64,000 nucleotides of DNA from Rotaria sp. Silwood1 (Eukaryota > Rotifera > Eurotatoria > Philodinida > Philodinidae). Location of the stretch: assembly GCA_905250075.1 (NCBI GenBank), contig CAJNOP010000362.1, positions 141,821-205,820 on the forward strand, given 5' to 3'. The position numbers and the translations under genes are program-made. Position 1 is the stretch's first letter; each line of letters starts with the position of its first letter. This document shows, piece by piece, positions 38,469 to 50,600 of this stretch. The notes under the pieces are model-generated. The model was not told where the DNA came from. It made no database searches and saw nothing but the letters and a program-made list of their open reading frames with translations.

Positions 38469-38984
38469 TTAGTTTTTTTTTTTCGATGATAATTTCTTGA
38501 TTTTAATTGTATTATTATTTTTTGATTTTACCCGAGTTTTATTATTCTTAGATTGTGATGATATTGATGATCGAATTCGATTAATACTTAACTTTCGTTG
38601 TTTAGTTGAATTTTGAATTCTTTTATTCATATTTTTATTTTTATTATTATTTTTTGGAGTTCGTCGTAATGAAGGTTTTTTACTATTATTACGTGCTGAA
38701 TTTTTTTTCTTGTTTATTAATTTTGATTGATTAATAGTTTTTCGATAAATATTATTGGATTTTGTTGTATTCTCACTAGTACTATTTGATGATGATGATG
38801 CTGTATTAAATAATTGTGTAGTACCTTCTAGTGTTGATAATAAATGTTGAACTTTAGCAGCAGAAATACCACCGCAATCATTGCATACAATATTTTTTTG
38901 TTGAGTACGAAGAAGATCTTTAGTTGATGATGGAATTGAAGAAGCTATTTCTTGTATTTGTTGATAATTATTATTACGTGACAT
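38469..38984 (-). CDS. Basic Lys/Asn-rich protein with one CxxC, unknown function
   Basis: Single-exon frame of 171 residues. The first 75 residues are of ordinary composition and contain VCNDCGG (Cys34, Cys37) followed by a helix-like stretch (AAKVQHLLSTLEGT). The remaining 95 residues are strongly basic and low in complexity (Lys, Asn, Arg, Ser), with many candidate nuclear-localisation clusters. I recognise no family. A nuclear or nucleic-acid-binding protein is plausible from composition only. Codon use and the non-repetitive N-terminus make it more likely a real gene than chance in this AT-rich DNA, but there is no splice junction to confirm it. Confidence 0.5.
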   Translation of the reverse strand: MSRNNNYQQIQEIASSIPSSTKDLLRTQQKNIVCNDCGGISAAKVQHLLSTLEGTTQLFNTASSSSNSTSENTTKSNNIYRKTINQSKLINKKKNSARNNSKKPSLRRTPKNNNKNKNMNKRIQNSTKQRKLSINRIRSSISSQSKNNKTRVKSKNNNTIKIKKLSSKKKN

Positions 38985-40564
38985 GAGAAGAAAGTTACAG
39001 AAATTAAAAGAAGAAATAAGAAGAAGAAATTTTGGCGCTATTCTTCACTAACGTTTATTAAATTAGTTGAGAGGGTATTTGATTATTATTAACATAAACA
39101 ATGATTTTCAATCACAAAAAAAAATTATGTTCATAATATCAATTATTGAAGTCAAGATCAGCAAATAATTGATGATTTGTTTGTCTCGATCAAATTACAT
39201 AAAAGAAAAAGATTCTGTTTGGAGTAGAACTGGATCAATAAATCTAGGCTATCTTTGGTTGAAAACTCGAGATGTTAGTAGAAACTAGGAAGCAAAAATT
39301 CGGTGGTCGGCTACACTTGGAACTATAAAAATTCGGTCATTGGAACTCCTGAATTGAAATCTCTATCATTTTTCTGAGTTTTTCAGCGGAAATCTGCACA
39401 AAACTCATAGATCTGGGTGCCAAAAACATCAATCGAGCCAGTTCGACAGTTCAAAAAAAAAATAGAATCGAACTGAAATCGAAATTTTTCGGTTTCTATT
39501 GGCCAAAATCTGAAACGTTAGAACTGGAAACTGCTCAAATGGTACATAATATGAAGGTGATGAAACGAATTTATAAATGCACTAGTGGTTACGCTTCAGT
39601 TGTAAACACGACGTATTTCTCATATTTGAATGAAAAAAGAGAAATTAAGAATGGGTAAAAGGATTGAAGAAATAATATTTAAGTAAGACCTAGAGTCATC
39701 GATACTTTATCAGTTTTGAATGATTTCCGCGCAAGAAAATTTTTCATGCATTCACTACGGCTAATTAACATTCATAATTATATTCATGCATGCTCTTTCT
39801 TTCTTTTGCTTGTTCAAAGAATAATAAACATGAACGAGCTTAAAAAGATGAAATAAAAATATCTAAGAAACTTAATACAAGCTATTTGATATATTATTAC
39901 TGTATTACCGGTTCCAAAGATACTTTCTAGAAATCAAAATTGAAACGAAAGTTGTAGTTTTGAGTATTATATTAGCTCATTTTAAATACATAAACACATG
40001 ACAAAAATATTTTGCATAAACTTGCATATGATTTATTCAATGTTTGTTTTATTGAATTTTGTTATACATTAAATGGAAATTTTAATTACTAAAACTTGTA
40101 GAAGTTTTTCATGAAATAACAAAAAAACAATTGTTCTCTTATTACACATCAAGAAAAATATTACATGCTGCAGGTGTAAGAATGTGAATGAATAGAGGCT
40201 GCACACTCACTAGAGCCCGTTAGATTAGACTTTTGAATGCGATGGAGTTTAATTGTTTTCACAATGTATAGGATATGCTAATCTCCAAATGCAAATGGGA
40301 AAAAAGTATCTCCTATCTTCGAAACAAACTATTCAATTTCAATTAAAAAATCTCATTGTGAGTATAAACGTACTATTCCGTCTGATCCCAGTTCGAAAAA
40401 TTTGAATTCGTCGGGCTCTAAAATCCAGCAAAATCTACTGTTTAACTCTATAGAACTCGAATATTCATGGAATCGGACCGAAAATAATTAATCTTAATCT
40501 AATGAACAGACTGTTTTTGTTTTTGTAAAATGTATGAGAAAAAAAAAACAAAAAATCAACAAAT
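38985..40564. other. Intergenic spacer
   Basis: About 1.6 kb between two minus-strand genes. The stretch 39220-39560 repeats short TTCGGT/GGAACT-like words and may be an eroded repeat. A 9-bp inverted pair TAGAGCCCG/CGGGCTCTA lies near 40214 and 40413 but lacks a target duplication. No gene seen. Confidence 0.45.
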
Positions 40565-41425
40565 TTATGAATTGTTGCCGTTGTTGTACTTAAATATCGT
40601 AAAAATTGCGCGATGATCACTTAATGTCCATTTACTATGATCATTCCATATTAAATGATTACAACCACGTGGAATTAATTCACTTGATATTGGTTGAAGA
40701 TTATTTGACTTATAAAAAATAAAATCTACTCCTAATTGTTCATTTCTATGTGTTAAATGTGTTACATGTGGTTCGTAACCATTAATAAATTTATAAGATG
40801 ATTGAAAATTTTTTTCTATTAATTGATAAACATTATCATTTTGATATGTTGAATTAAAATCTCCACATATAATAATTGAACATTGATTTAAAATATTTTT
40901 TGATACTTGATAATTATATATTAATTCAAGAAATTTTTTCATTTGTCTTAATCTTATTTGACGTTCAAATCTATAATGTGGAAATGTTAAATGAAGATTA
41001 ATTAAAAGTATATTTTTTCCATTAAATTCAAAATTAAGTAAAAGTCCAATACGATGTCCAATATCATTTAATTTCATATTATATATATCAATAACTTTTA
41101 AATGATTCGAATCAACAAGAATAGCTAAACCATCATCAAGAAAACCTGTTCGTTGTAATGTATAAAATGAATATTTTGATGATAAATTTGATTTATATAA
41201 TTGAATAAATAATGGATTTTTAAACCAAAATTCTTGTAAACAAATAAGATTAATTTCAAATGATTGAAGAAGATTTATTATTGATAAATGACGTTTTTGC
41301 CATAAAGAATCATAAGAACTTTCACGATCATATTCTGATGATAAACGTTTATAACATGGTGCTAGAATATTAAATGTACAAACTGATAATGTATCATTTT
41401 TAACATTCGATAAATTGGAAAACAT
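40565..41425 (-). CDS. Endonuclease/exonuclease/phosphatase (EEP) superfamily protein
   Basis: Single exon, 286 residues, about the usual size of a lone EEP domain. The ordered catalytic motifs are present: TFNILAP (Asn), ICLQEFW (catalytic metal-binding Glu), INLHLTF, CGDFNS (Asp/Asn pair), VDFIFY and LSDHRAIF (general-base His of the final SDH motif). The superfamily cleaves phosphodiester bonds in nucleic acids or phosphates from lipids and nucleotides; the start resembles CCR4/nocturnin-like and related hydrolases, so an RNA- or nucleotide-directed function is possible, but the substrate cannot be assigned. No signal peptide or membrane segment, so probably intracellular. TTTTAG ends 4 nt before the ATG, a candidate trans-splice acceptor. 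Confidence 0.88.
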   Translation of the reverse strand: MFSNLSNVKNDTLSVCTFNILAPCYKRLSSEYDRESSYDSLWQKRHLSIINLLQSFEINLICLQEFWFKNPLFIQLYKSNLSSKYSFYTLQRTGFLDDGLAILVDSNHLKVIDIYNMKLNDIGHRIGLLLNFEFNGKNILLINLHLTFPHYRFERQIRLRQMKKFLELIYNYQVSKNILNQCSIIICGDFNSTYQNDNVYQLIEKNFQSSYKFINGYEPHVTHLTHRNEQLGVDFIFYKSNNLQPISSELIPRGCNHLIWNDHSKWTLSDHRAIFTIFKYNNGNNS

Positions 41426-44400
41426 TTTTCTAAAATTATTAGATAAGCAATATATTTTTTATATTTTATTCTCTATGAAATATATAAATCGAAGACTACC
41501 ATTCATCAATATCAAAATAAAAAATTTACCAAGAATATTATTTCCAAAAAAAAAAACGAAGTAACACTCATTCGAGTTTTGAATTCAATTAAGTTAAATA
41601 TAGATTTTTAAAAAAAAAGTCATATACTATTAACATACCTTGAATAAACAGAAGACATTGTCAATTGAAGTAAAACATAGGATGAAGAAGCAAAAAATCT
41701 ATTAACCATGATGATCGCATTGATGCGCATCATCTACAAGACATGATCATTGTACTAATCAATCAATTCAAAGAAATATTTTATTTATTAAAAAAGAAAA
41801 ATATCAAAAAAAATCTGTCTTCAACATAGAAAAACAAGTTTTACATAATATATTACAAAACAAAAAAAATTATATTAATCAATCATAAAATGAAAAGGAA
41901 AACATTTTCTCATTATGAGAAAAACTGTTTGTTTTTCATTTGCGTTTTATATTATAACTCATAGAAACTTAAATAAAACGATCTGTTCTGTTATAAGTAA
42001 TGCCAACCATCTGGTTAAACAAGTATAATGATTCTTGAGTCAGGTGGTATCTAAGCATTGTTCTAGTATATGTTGTACTTCAGTAATGATCGAATGTTTC
42101 TTTTTTTTTTACTATGTTAAAATGCAAAACAAAAAAAGAAAACTATTATATGTAGTTTTAGGATAATAATAGCTTACTTTTTACTCGACGGTTCTAAACT
42201 AAGATAAGAGTATAAGATTAAAAAAGAACAACATGAACTATTTCATTTTCATTTTGAAGAATAAAAAATAAATCATTTTCATTGGTGAATATAGATTAAC
42301 CGATAGAATAATTTATATAAAACTCTATAGTAGTTTTATTAGCGACTTTGTTCGAAAGAATAGTACGTGATCTCGCTATACTAAATAAGATGTGACAGGA
42401 AATAAGAATCGTTATCGAATGTATCTAATAAGGTGACATTTTAATTCGATAGGCCAATAAGATTCATTCACTCCAAGAAATAACGCTTCATAATAAAATA
42501 ACGTTTTAACGAGATTACAACAGATGTTACTCTTGCAAACAATGCAAATGCTAGATTTCACTGATTACCAACGGCCTAGTTTTAATTAATCAAAAGAACG
42601 TAATATGATAAATAATTTATCTCGATGAAGTGTTCCATATGCTATTAATAAGAGTTTTTTTTGAAATAAGTTTCATTCAATGTGCACAAATGAATTTTCA
42701 CTTGATGATTTACGCATATATGATCATAGACTATATTTATTAGTAAAAACTACAAAAAAAAAGAATATATGAAAAAATTGGATGCGACGGAACACATAAT
42801 TTGAGTGCATTGTTTGATGAAGCTTGACGAACTGGTTAAGAATATGTAATTTTTATTTCATAAGGTCACTCATTTTATAGAAAAAGATCAAGAAATAAAT
42901 CATGCTAGATACGAGACAAAGAATAAGTTTTTCTTCGTGTATTTTTTTTTCAAAACATATTGAAAATAAAAAACTGCTTAGGAAAATGCTATTTTTCTTT
43001 GATCTTAAATTAGTACACTAAAATTTTATTCGTAATAAATATCATAAGTCTCAAATGACTAGACCGAGCCTATACGATGTTGTGATGGGCACTCATGGAC
43101 AGAATCTTGAATATACGCAGAAGACATTACGTATTTCCATCAAACTTCTGTTTTTGGAAAACTCAATTTAATTCTTCGATTGACTAAAACATTTCTGCAA
43201 TAAGAAAAAAAATATATAAAGCAAAACAAAGACAATGATAAAATAGTCATCACTTTAGGAAACTTCCTTTGTATTCAACAAAATGTACTTGTCTAACTCT
43301 TCTCATTTATCAACAGTTACCATATGATCATCATCTGCTAATTGAAGGTTTCGCAAGTTGTCAAACATTTGTTTGTACATTAATTAATTACACTCTAAAT
43401 ATACTTGCTAATTCATCTTTGATAAAAGACTACTTTTTTTATCCCGTTAAAATCACCAGATCTCACACTACAAAACGATGCATTTAGTTTCTTTTCAAGT
43501 TTTGATATATTGTTGAAAAAATTGAACATTTTTCCATTGTTGAAGCAAAACAATCAAAATAACCTTGCTCGTATTACTAGTTTTGATTTTCATAACTCAT
43601 AATGAATGAATGAATTCGAAAATAGCATAAAAAACTGCTTCAGAGGATTGATATTTTAGTAAAATCTACTATTCATGGAAATGTGTTTGCATTATTCCTC
43701 AACATTTCTTTCAGAAACTTCCGCTTATAATCCACCTGAGTTTTATTCAAATATGAGTAATTCAATGTAGTTTTTCAAACTGATTCCGAGTGTACTTTAT
43801 ATTTGGCTTATTAATTGAGCTATTATGGCAAACACTAATTAAGACAGAATTGTTTTTGACTGTTGTACTACACTCATGAGAAAATATTCGATATTCTCAA
43901 CAATAAAACAAAATTTTAAAGAAACAAAATAAGTACTTCTCTAGTTCAAGATTTATTCGGTAATTTTAATGGAATAAAACATATAGTCTTTCATTCATTC
44001 ATTATTCGTTATGTCCCGTAGGCTTATTGCCTGTTGAGACCAACCAGAGGTAACTAAAACTCTTTAGGTTTTTTTTTTTTGTAATAATTGTCTTATTTCA
44101 AGCGACTATTATCTAAACTCCTTTCCTTGTGATACAAAATCCCTACATCATAGAAGATTCTCTCTTCATCAATTGCTTAATTACCAATTTGTAACTTTAA
44201 TCAATATATGCGGTCAAAAGAATATTTTGTCACAGAATCGTCAGCTGATAGTCAATGCAAGGTGAAGCTACACTGTTTTTTTTGCGTCTTAACAATCGTG
44301 ATAAATTTATTCATATCTCAAGACTGTTTTGCCTTTCTGAAACACCTTCTTTTTTGTGTTGACTATGATTAAATTGTTCATGATGTAGATCCTTTTCGCT

Positions 44401-45319
44401 CTAAATGGCAAAACTGGTTTGTTTTACTTTTGTTTTTCTGGAAGAAAGAAAAACCGAAAAATATATCAATTATTGCATTTCTCCTCAAAGAATCTTTGTT
44501 TTTTATTCACTTGCCTCGTATTAAATATCAAAATATTATTCTAAACTACATGAGTTCTGCTCGCAACCGAGCCAAACGAAAAGTGAAATCGATTTGAAAA
44601 GTCACTAATCGAACCTGCCTGTCTTTGCTAGATAGAAACAAATCGTATCTACTAATAGATACTGACAGTAAAGGTATTTGGGTAGGAATCTTTTCTTCTT
44701 GAAACTTAGTTATGAAACTAACAATTAGGATATTGTTGTATTATTTTGCTACTCAATGAATGAAAAGTAAGGTCATTACTGTGTAAGAGTGAAAAGGCTT
44801 GACTGTATTACGGATACAAGTCTGTGATTAACTTCAAAGAAAAGAATTCCTCGATGACTTCGATTTTGACTCACTGGAAATCGATTTAGATGTCTAGTCA
44901 TATCTCAACATGTTGTTATATAGTCAATATTTCAACTTTATAATCTTCTTTCGTCATCCGAAAACTTGAAACTTCATTTCGTATGGAATCTACTATCAGT
45001 GCAATCGATATAAATATACCGAAGCGAATTTATCAAGAATAGTTTGAATTGGTGTCGTTTTTTTTTATTGATATTTGATTGATGTTTATTAGAAAGATAA
45101 TAGATTGTATTGATAACCATTTGTGGCCTTTCGTCAGATCATCTGCTGCCAACCATAAATAGAATAATTATTGGCTTCTAAACATAGAGAAGCTCCATGC
45201 CTTATTCTATTCTTTGTTATTTCAACTCTTTGAATATGATCATAATCGATTATTTTGATAGTTGAATAGAAAAGAAATTTGAGGTATTTGCTGTTTTTCA
45301 CAGAACACGAAAAAGGCTG
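41426..45319. other. Gene-poor AT-rich region
   Basis: About 3.9 kb between the EEP gene and the tRNA. I find no gene. At 44015-44050 a less AT-rich patch can form two adjacent small hairpins. The frame at 43269-43487 has no recognisable content. Confidence 0.5.
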
Positions 45320-45327
45320 AAAAAAAA
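45320..45327 (-). terminator. Pol III T-run after tRNA-Lys
   Basis: Eight A's on the plus strand, read as eight T's on the minus strand, begin four bases downstream of the tRNA 3' end. This is the normal RNA polymerase III termination signal. Confidence 0.8.
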
Positions 45328-45331
45328 GTAA

Positions 45332-45404
45332 CGCCCAACGTGGGGCTCGAACCCACGACATTGAGATTAAGAGTCTCACGCTCTACCGACTGAGCTAGCC
45401 GGGC
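45332..45404 (-). tRNA. tRNA-Lys(CTT)
   Basis: The minus strand reads GCCCGGCTAGCTCAGTCGGT at its 5' end, the D arm and A box of metazoan tRNA-Lys. The anticodon arm is GAGACTCTTAATCTC, giving anticodon CTT. The T arm is CGTGGGTTCGAGCCCCACG, with a perfect B box. The acceptor stem pairs GCCCGGC with GTTGGGC (two G-T pairs), followed by discriminator G. 73 nt, no intron. Confidence 0.97.
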
Positions 45405-46549
45405 ACATCTGTTTTCTGAGATGATTATTATTATACTCTTAACAGTTTTCTCATTAAAACTATTTTATTAATAAGAATTGAGTTTTCATTGTATCATATG
45501 CATATAGAGAGTAGTAAATTCAATTGAGAAGTGGAAATCTTTGAAATCGAATTAGGTTTCAACTGCAAACTAAAATACTAGACTCTTAAAAATTTGATGT
45601 TTGAATATATTGATCTTCTATATTTTAATGGACTTAAAACCTGTAATTCTTCTTTCAATTTTAATTTCTTCAATTACTATTGTGTTTTATATTCCTTTGA
45701 AAAAAATTGAAAGAATATCTAATCAAGCAATCTTCAGAAAATAATTCGCAAAAATGACAATGTGCTTTTGAGGCATATGATCTTTCAAACAAAGTTTATA
45801 AACTATATTTCATAATCAGAAGTTCCGAAAGAGATCTTCAAACAAACAACTAATATTAATTAGGTACACTGTGTCGCAACATAAGAATTTATTTCAATCT
45901 GTAGCATCGAATTGGCAAAAGAATACTACTATAAGTTCGGCTAGCTTAGTCACTAGAATTTTCAACTCTTAATATCGAGATTGTTGGTTCAATCATGAGC
46001 TATTGAAAACCAATATTGACATTCTGTAGTACTAAGCAATCGAAATAAACACTGACGGATTGATGATAAACGAATGATTTTTTTATTTGAATTAGGCTTA
46101 TTCTCGAATGACTAATGTGTACCAATCGAAGTTCATTTGAAAGTAAAGAGAAAGCATTGATATATCATAGTCGCAATATCTGTGATAAATATTAATTTAA
46201 AAAACTACTTATTTTCATGTTTATAACCAGGTATGTTTGCCTTATTTGACAAAACAAATAACAATACGAATAATGATAAGCAATGAAACACGAGACGCAG
46301 TACACATAACTGACATTGCGCCTAACGAATGAAACTTTGTTACTTATGTAAACGTGTTGATAAATGGAGTAACCCACTGACAATGATAAATGTTGTGCAT
46401 TTATTAGATGAACTGAGTACAATTAACTTTTTTTTTTCGTTTTTTAGATGAAAAGAAAGGCATACGTTGAATATTAATTAAGAAAAGACAAACCAAAATA
46501 TTTAAGAACAAAATTTTGTTTTATATTTTATATCAATTTCTTTAGATTC
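45405..46549. other. Intergenic spacer with a tRNA relic
   Basis: About 1.1 kb between the tRNA and the ZIP-like gene. It contains a decayed tRNA-Lys-like sequence on the plus strand (45935-46005). The last bases before the ZIP-like start carry a T-rich tract ending in TTTAG. Confidence 0.5.
45935..46005 (+). pseudogene. Degenerate tRNA-Lys-like sequence
   Basis: The sequence keeps CGGCTAGCTTAGTC (A box with one change), then AACTCTTAATATCG matching the anticodon loop with CTT, then a weakened B box TTGGTTCAATC. The spacing follows tRNA-Lys(CTT), but the acceptor stem no longer pairs and the D and T stems are broken. It lies about 530 bp from the intact tRNA-Lys and on the opposite strand. 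It may be a dead gene copy or a tRNA-derived repeat head. Confidence 0.6.
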
Positions 46550-47699
46550 ATGACTATTGATTATTATTTTCTATTGCTTTTGTCAATTTTCATTATCACT
46601 ATTAAATGTGATTCTGATTTATACACGACTTTGAACAATGACAACGAACATGCACATGAGTCTCCATCATACAAATATACTCAAGAAGCCAATACAAATC
46701 AAATTATCAATATGAGTAATTTAACTTTATTTAATAATAATATAATTCTATTGATAGTATCAATCAATTTTATTCCAATAATAATAATATCGTTTTTAAT
46801 TCCAATAACAGTCCTTCGACAAAATCAAGCTTTATTAACAATTTTTCTTAGTTTTGCATCCGGTGGTTTAACAGCGGATGTTTTTCTTCGTTTACTTCCG
46901 TATATTATTCGTTCATATAATGATTCAATTGACACTCAAAGTGAACTTCATGTTTATTATCATCATGATAATCGTGCTGGTTTATTTATGCTTATGGGTA
47001 TTTTTCTTTCATTGATTATTGAAAAATTCTTTCGATATTTTCAAAGTATGCACTACACTAAATAATTTTCTTAGAAATATATTTTTGTTTTGTCTTTAAG
47101 ATGATAATAAACAAACAGACACTACATCGTCATTAATGAATTCTACTAATATTTTAGCTTATTTATTTTTATTAGCAGATATTTCACATAATTATACAAA
47201 TAGTTTGAGTCTTTGTTCAATTATTTTAATGAAATCAACAATTAGTAAGCTATTCTATGAATAAACAAAATCAATATTTGTTTATTCATTAAGATTCGAC
47301 TTTGATAATGACTAAGGTTATTTATGAGGTGTTACATATACTCTATGGTTATGCTATTTTAATTTATAGTGGATGGACTCCAGCGACAGTAAATAAAGTT
47401 TATAATTAATTTCGAATAATTAATTTCTATTCTAGGCAATGAAATTTCAATTATTAACAGGATTAGGTGGTTCAATTATTTGTTTGGTTAGTTTACAATA
47501 TCAATCACATCTTATACTCCAATTATGGTCAAATCACATATGTTTACCAATAATTGCTGGAATATTTATTCATATATCAACAGTACATATTATTCCAGAA
47601 GTAATAGGAAATAATTATGGAACTAAAGAAACTATTTTAAAAGTTTATGCTTTTATTATTAGCGTTCTCAGTATATTTTACTTACAGAAATATGAATGA
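46550..47699 (+). CDS. ZIP (SLC39A7/13-like) homologue with degenerate metal sites
   Basis: Four exons: 46550-47045, 47101-47244, 47294-47388, 47436-47699; 999 bases, 332 residues. A signal peptide and short lumenal region with NEHAHES precede the membrane helices. Family features are clear: LTIFLSFASGGLTADVFLRL matches the helix 3 region of ZIP7-type proteins, FMLMGIFLSLIIEKFFRY the next, and YGYAILIYSGWTPATAMKFQ the helix 5 exit. The zinc-binding motifs are altered: the usual HxxPH after FL is RLLPY, HNFTDG is HNYTNS, and HEVPHEVGD is YEVLHILYG. Most metal ligands are therefore missing while the fold appears intact. It may be a regulatory or non-transporting paralogue acting at the ER or Golgi membrane (inference). 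TTTAG lies 4 nt before the ATG. Confidence 0.85.
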
Positions 47700-50600
47700 A
47701 TACTTTTGTTTTTATGAACTTCTTTTTAGTCAATTTTTTACAAGAAGATTTCAACTATATACATTTTTTTACTGCTCGAAAAAAGAATCTAATAGCATAC
47801 ACGTCACATTCCAAATAAACTTTGAAAAGTCAACAATGCATGTCATAGAGTTCTGTAATTCGACCTGAGTCAATTTGGACTCGAGCTCACATTGAAATGT
47901 GTTGGGTCATGAGAACGAGCTTTAGACTTTGAAGTGTCAGATTTTTTTTTCTTAACGCAATCTATCGACTATTGATTGAACAATCAATGTGGTATACAGC
48001 TATTGGCTCATACTATCCGTACATGACATGGTAGTACCTTCAGCTATTTTGAAAACAAATTCATTTGAGTCTAGATAGATCAACGTACGATTATATTTCT
48101 AAATAACTGAAATATTACATGTGATATCATCTCAAATGAGACTAAATAACTATGACAATATTATCTTGTTCTTTCATTCAAATCCAAACTTATCTACTAT
48201 GTAGTTCATTTGAACGATATAACTTTTGTGCCTCTACCAAACAGCCATGATATTGTTAATAAGCACTGTCTTGTGTTGAAAAACTAATAGACCATAAGAT
48301 ATACACTTTGTGATCATTGAGAGTTAATAATTAAAGAAAAACTCTATGTTCTCTGTCAACGAACTGTTGACAAAACTTGAGATTTTTCCGAAAACTTCAT
48401 TCATCTATCTGATATAACATGCACTAATCATTATAGAAAAAAAAAGCAGGTCAATAATAGAGCATACGGATGCATCAATGATGTATATCATTTTTGAGAT
48501 TCTTGAATGATACCACATTGACCTTCGTCCTCTCGAAATGTAATTCATAGTCAATATACAAGCTTCGATCGACTAAGCTTTCGTGTTCGGTAATAATGAC
48601 ATCAGTCTTACTAGCTGTTAGTGTACTAATTTATTCATCAGGCTAGATGCCAATCAAAGCAATGAACGATGTGTTAGTTCGGAGTTTAAAACCAAATCGA
48701 TGCCAGAAATGTCTTTAGGATTTCTCATTCGACTTTGTTATTAAACAAGGCAGTTAATGGTGATGTGGCTCATCAATCTTTGTCTGATATGCAGCGATTT
48801 TCGAAAAGTCAGTTTGAAATATCTATTATTGTAGTTTGGTAATTCATTATATGTATTGCATATCTGAATATCGGGCTTGTCTATGCACAAGTTTTTCTTT
48901 TCAAATTGTTTGTCTCTCTTTTTCTAGTTCTCTAGAATAAAACATGACATACTGATGGTATATCATCACACATGTTACTTTATCATATTGTATCGCAGTA
49001 TATTTTCGCGCATCGTCTTCCTTTCTATATATTATTTCTATCAGTGTGCAAGTCAAATGATAACGTCTAGGTAGAAGAACACAGTGCATCTTCGTTTCAT
49101 TTTTGCATCGAAATAGAATTGATTTTCACAGACGGCTCTCAACTTGCTTCAAGATATCCAAGAAAAATTGCATAATATGTCAGAAGTCAAAAGATGAGGA
49201 TTGTCTTCAACCTCTTGCAAGTAGTTTCATGAGTACCTCAAAGAAAAGAATACTTCTTTCGAGAAGAATGATTGATTTCTGTGTCGATTTTGTGTGCAAG
49301 AATTCTAACAGATGAAGGTGCCACGTGTTGAACCTGATGTTCCAATAACAAGTGACATTTTTGATATCAAGACGATGAATACAATAGCGATCGAGGACGA
49401 TACTGATTTAACATTAGACACCATGATTTATGCCGGATCCAACCATAATGCTTGCATTGTTCGTTGACAAAAGGCGACATCAATCGTCGGATATAATTAC
49501 TATGCATTAATCTACTTGTCTTGAATTACTCTTGATTCACAAGATATGTACTACGCATGATGTCCGCTGCTATTGCAAATATTTACTGTCGTCTAGCTGG
49601 CTGCATCATGAGGACATTATCAATATAACCAACCAATGGATGATAGTTAAAAGTTGATCTTTTTACTGAAAAGCTAGTTGCTTACGTTAGTGATATTATT
49701 CATTCTTCTTCAAGAGGCGATTCAAACTTCTTGCCTTGATTTCTATGAGTCATCGCTATCGAATAACAATTATGAGGCATGAGTTTGATGAAAAAATGAT
49801 TACTTTGAGCCGATGTTTAAGATAGTTCATCCTTATCTTAGGTCATCTGTCAATCAACAATCTATTAATGTATTGGCAATTTTGTGGACTAACTTAAAGG
49901 CAAACATGTCATTTTGACAGATCGGATCACAATCCAATTTTCTAGATAACATTCTCATTTTTTTTATAATCTATTCATGTGCTTCTAACAGAATTTACAG
50001 TAACTTTCTTAAGGTGAAAAAAAACAGCACTTAGTAGTTCATGCTAAAACTCTTAATGAGACCATAGGAGTTTTTATTTTCATCACTAGTAAGAGGTGCT
50101 TTGATTATATTTCTTTGAATTCTGTTTACAGTAGCAAAAGAAGAACTATACAAGTGACGAACAATGCTCATAGCTTCTTGAAATTTTGGTTTATTTATTC
50201 GAAAAAAAAATGAAATATGACACCAAAAACAGTACAAAAGTAACTAGAGAGTAAAGAATTGTAGAATAAGCCTGTAAAGATAAGAACAAAAAATTTACAC
50301 TTAATAGTAAGTGTTTGATGAAACCAATCATTCTAATGAATCGACAATGAAGTAATATCTCGCACAGTTACCCTTAAGCTTTACATATAAAATCAAGTTC
50401 TTCTTGATGTACACTTAAATGAATACCTTCATTACTTGTTTCTAGTTCATTATTCTCTCGATCAGATGATTTTGTAGAATCGCTGTTCGTTTTATTTTGC
50501 TGAGAACTTTTTCAAACTTTCGCATATAATAAGAGTACTAGCTAATTCAGGACTTATTTAAGTGTTCTTAAATTGGATTTGAAAAATAAATTGATAGATT

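Noticed and set aside
40212-40421. Inverted TAGAGCCCG/CGGGCTCTA pair about 200 bp apart
   Set aside because: Only 9 bp match and there is no target duplication, so a mobile element is not supported.
45134-45379. 81-codon frame on the minus strand
   Set aside because: It runs through the tRNA-Lys gene and its flank, so it is not a protein gene.
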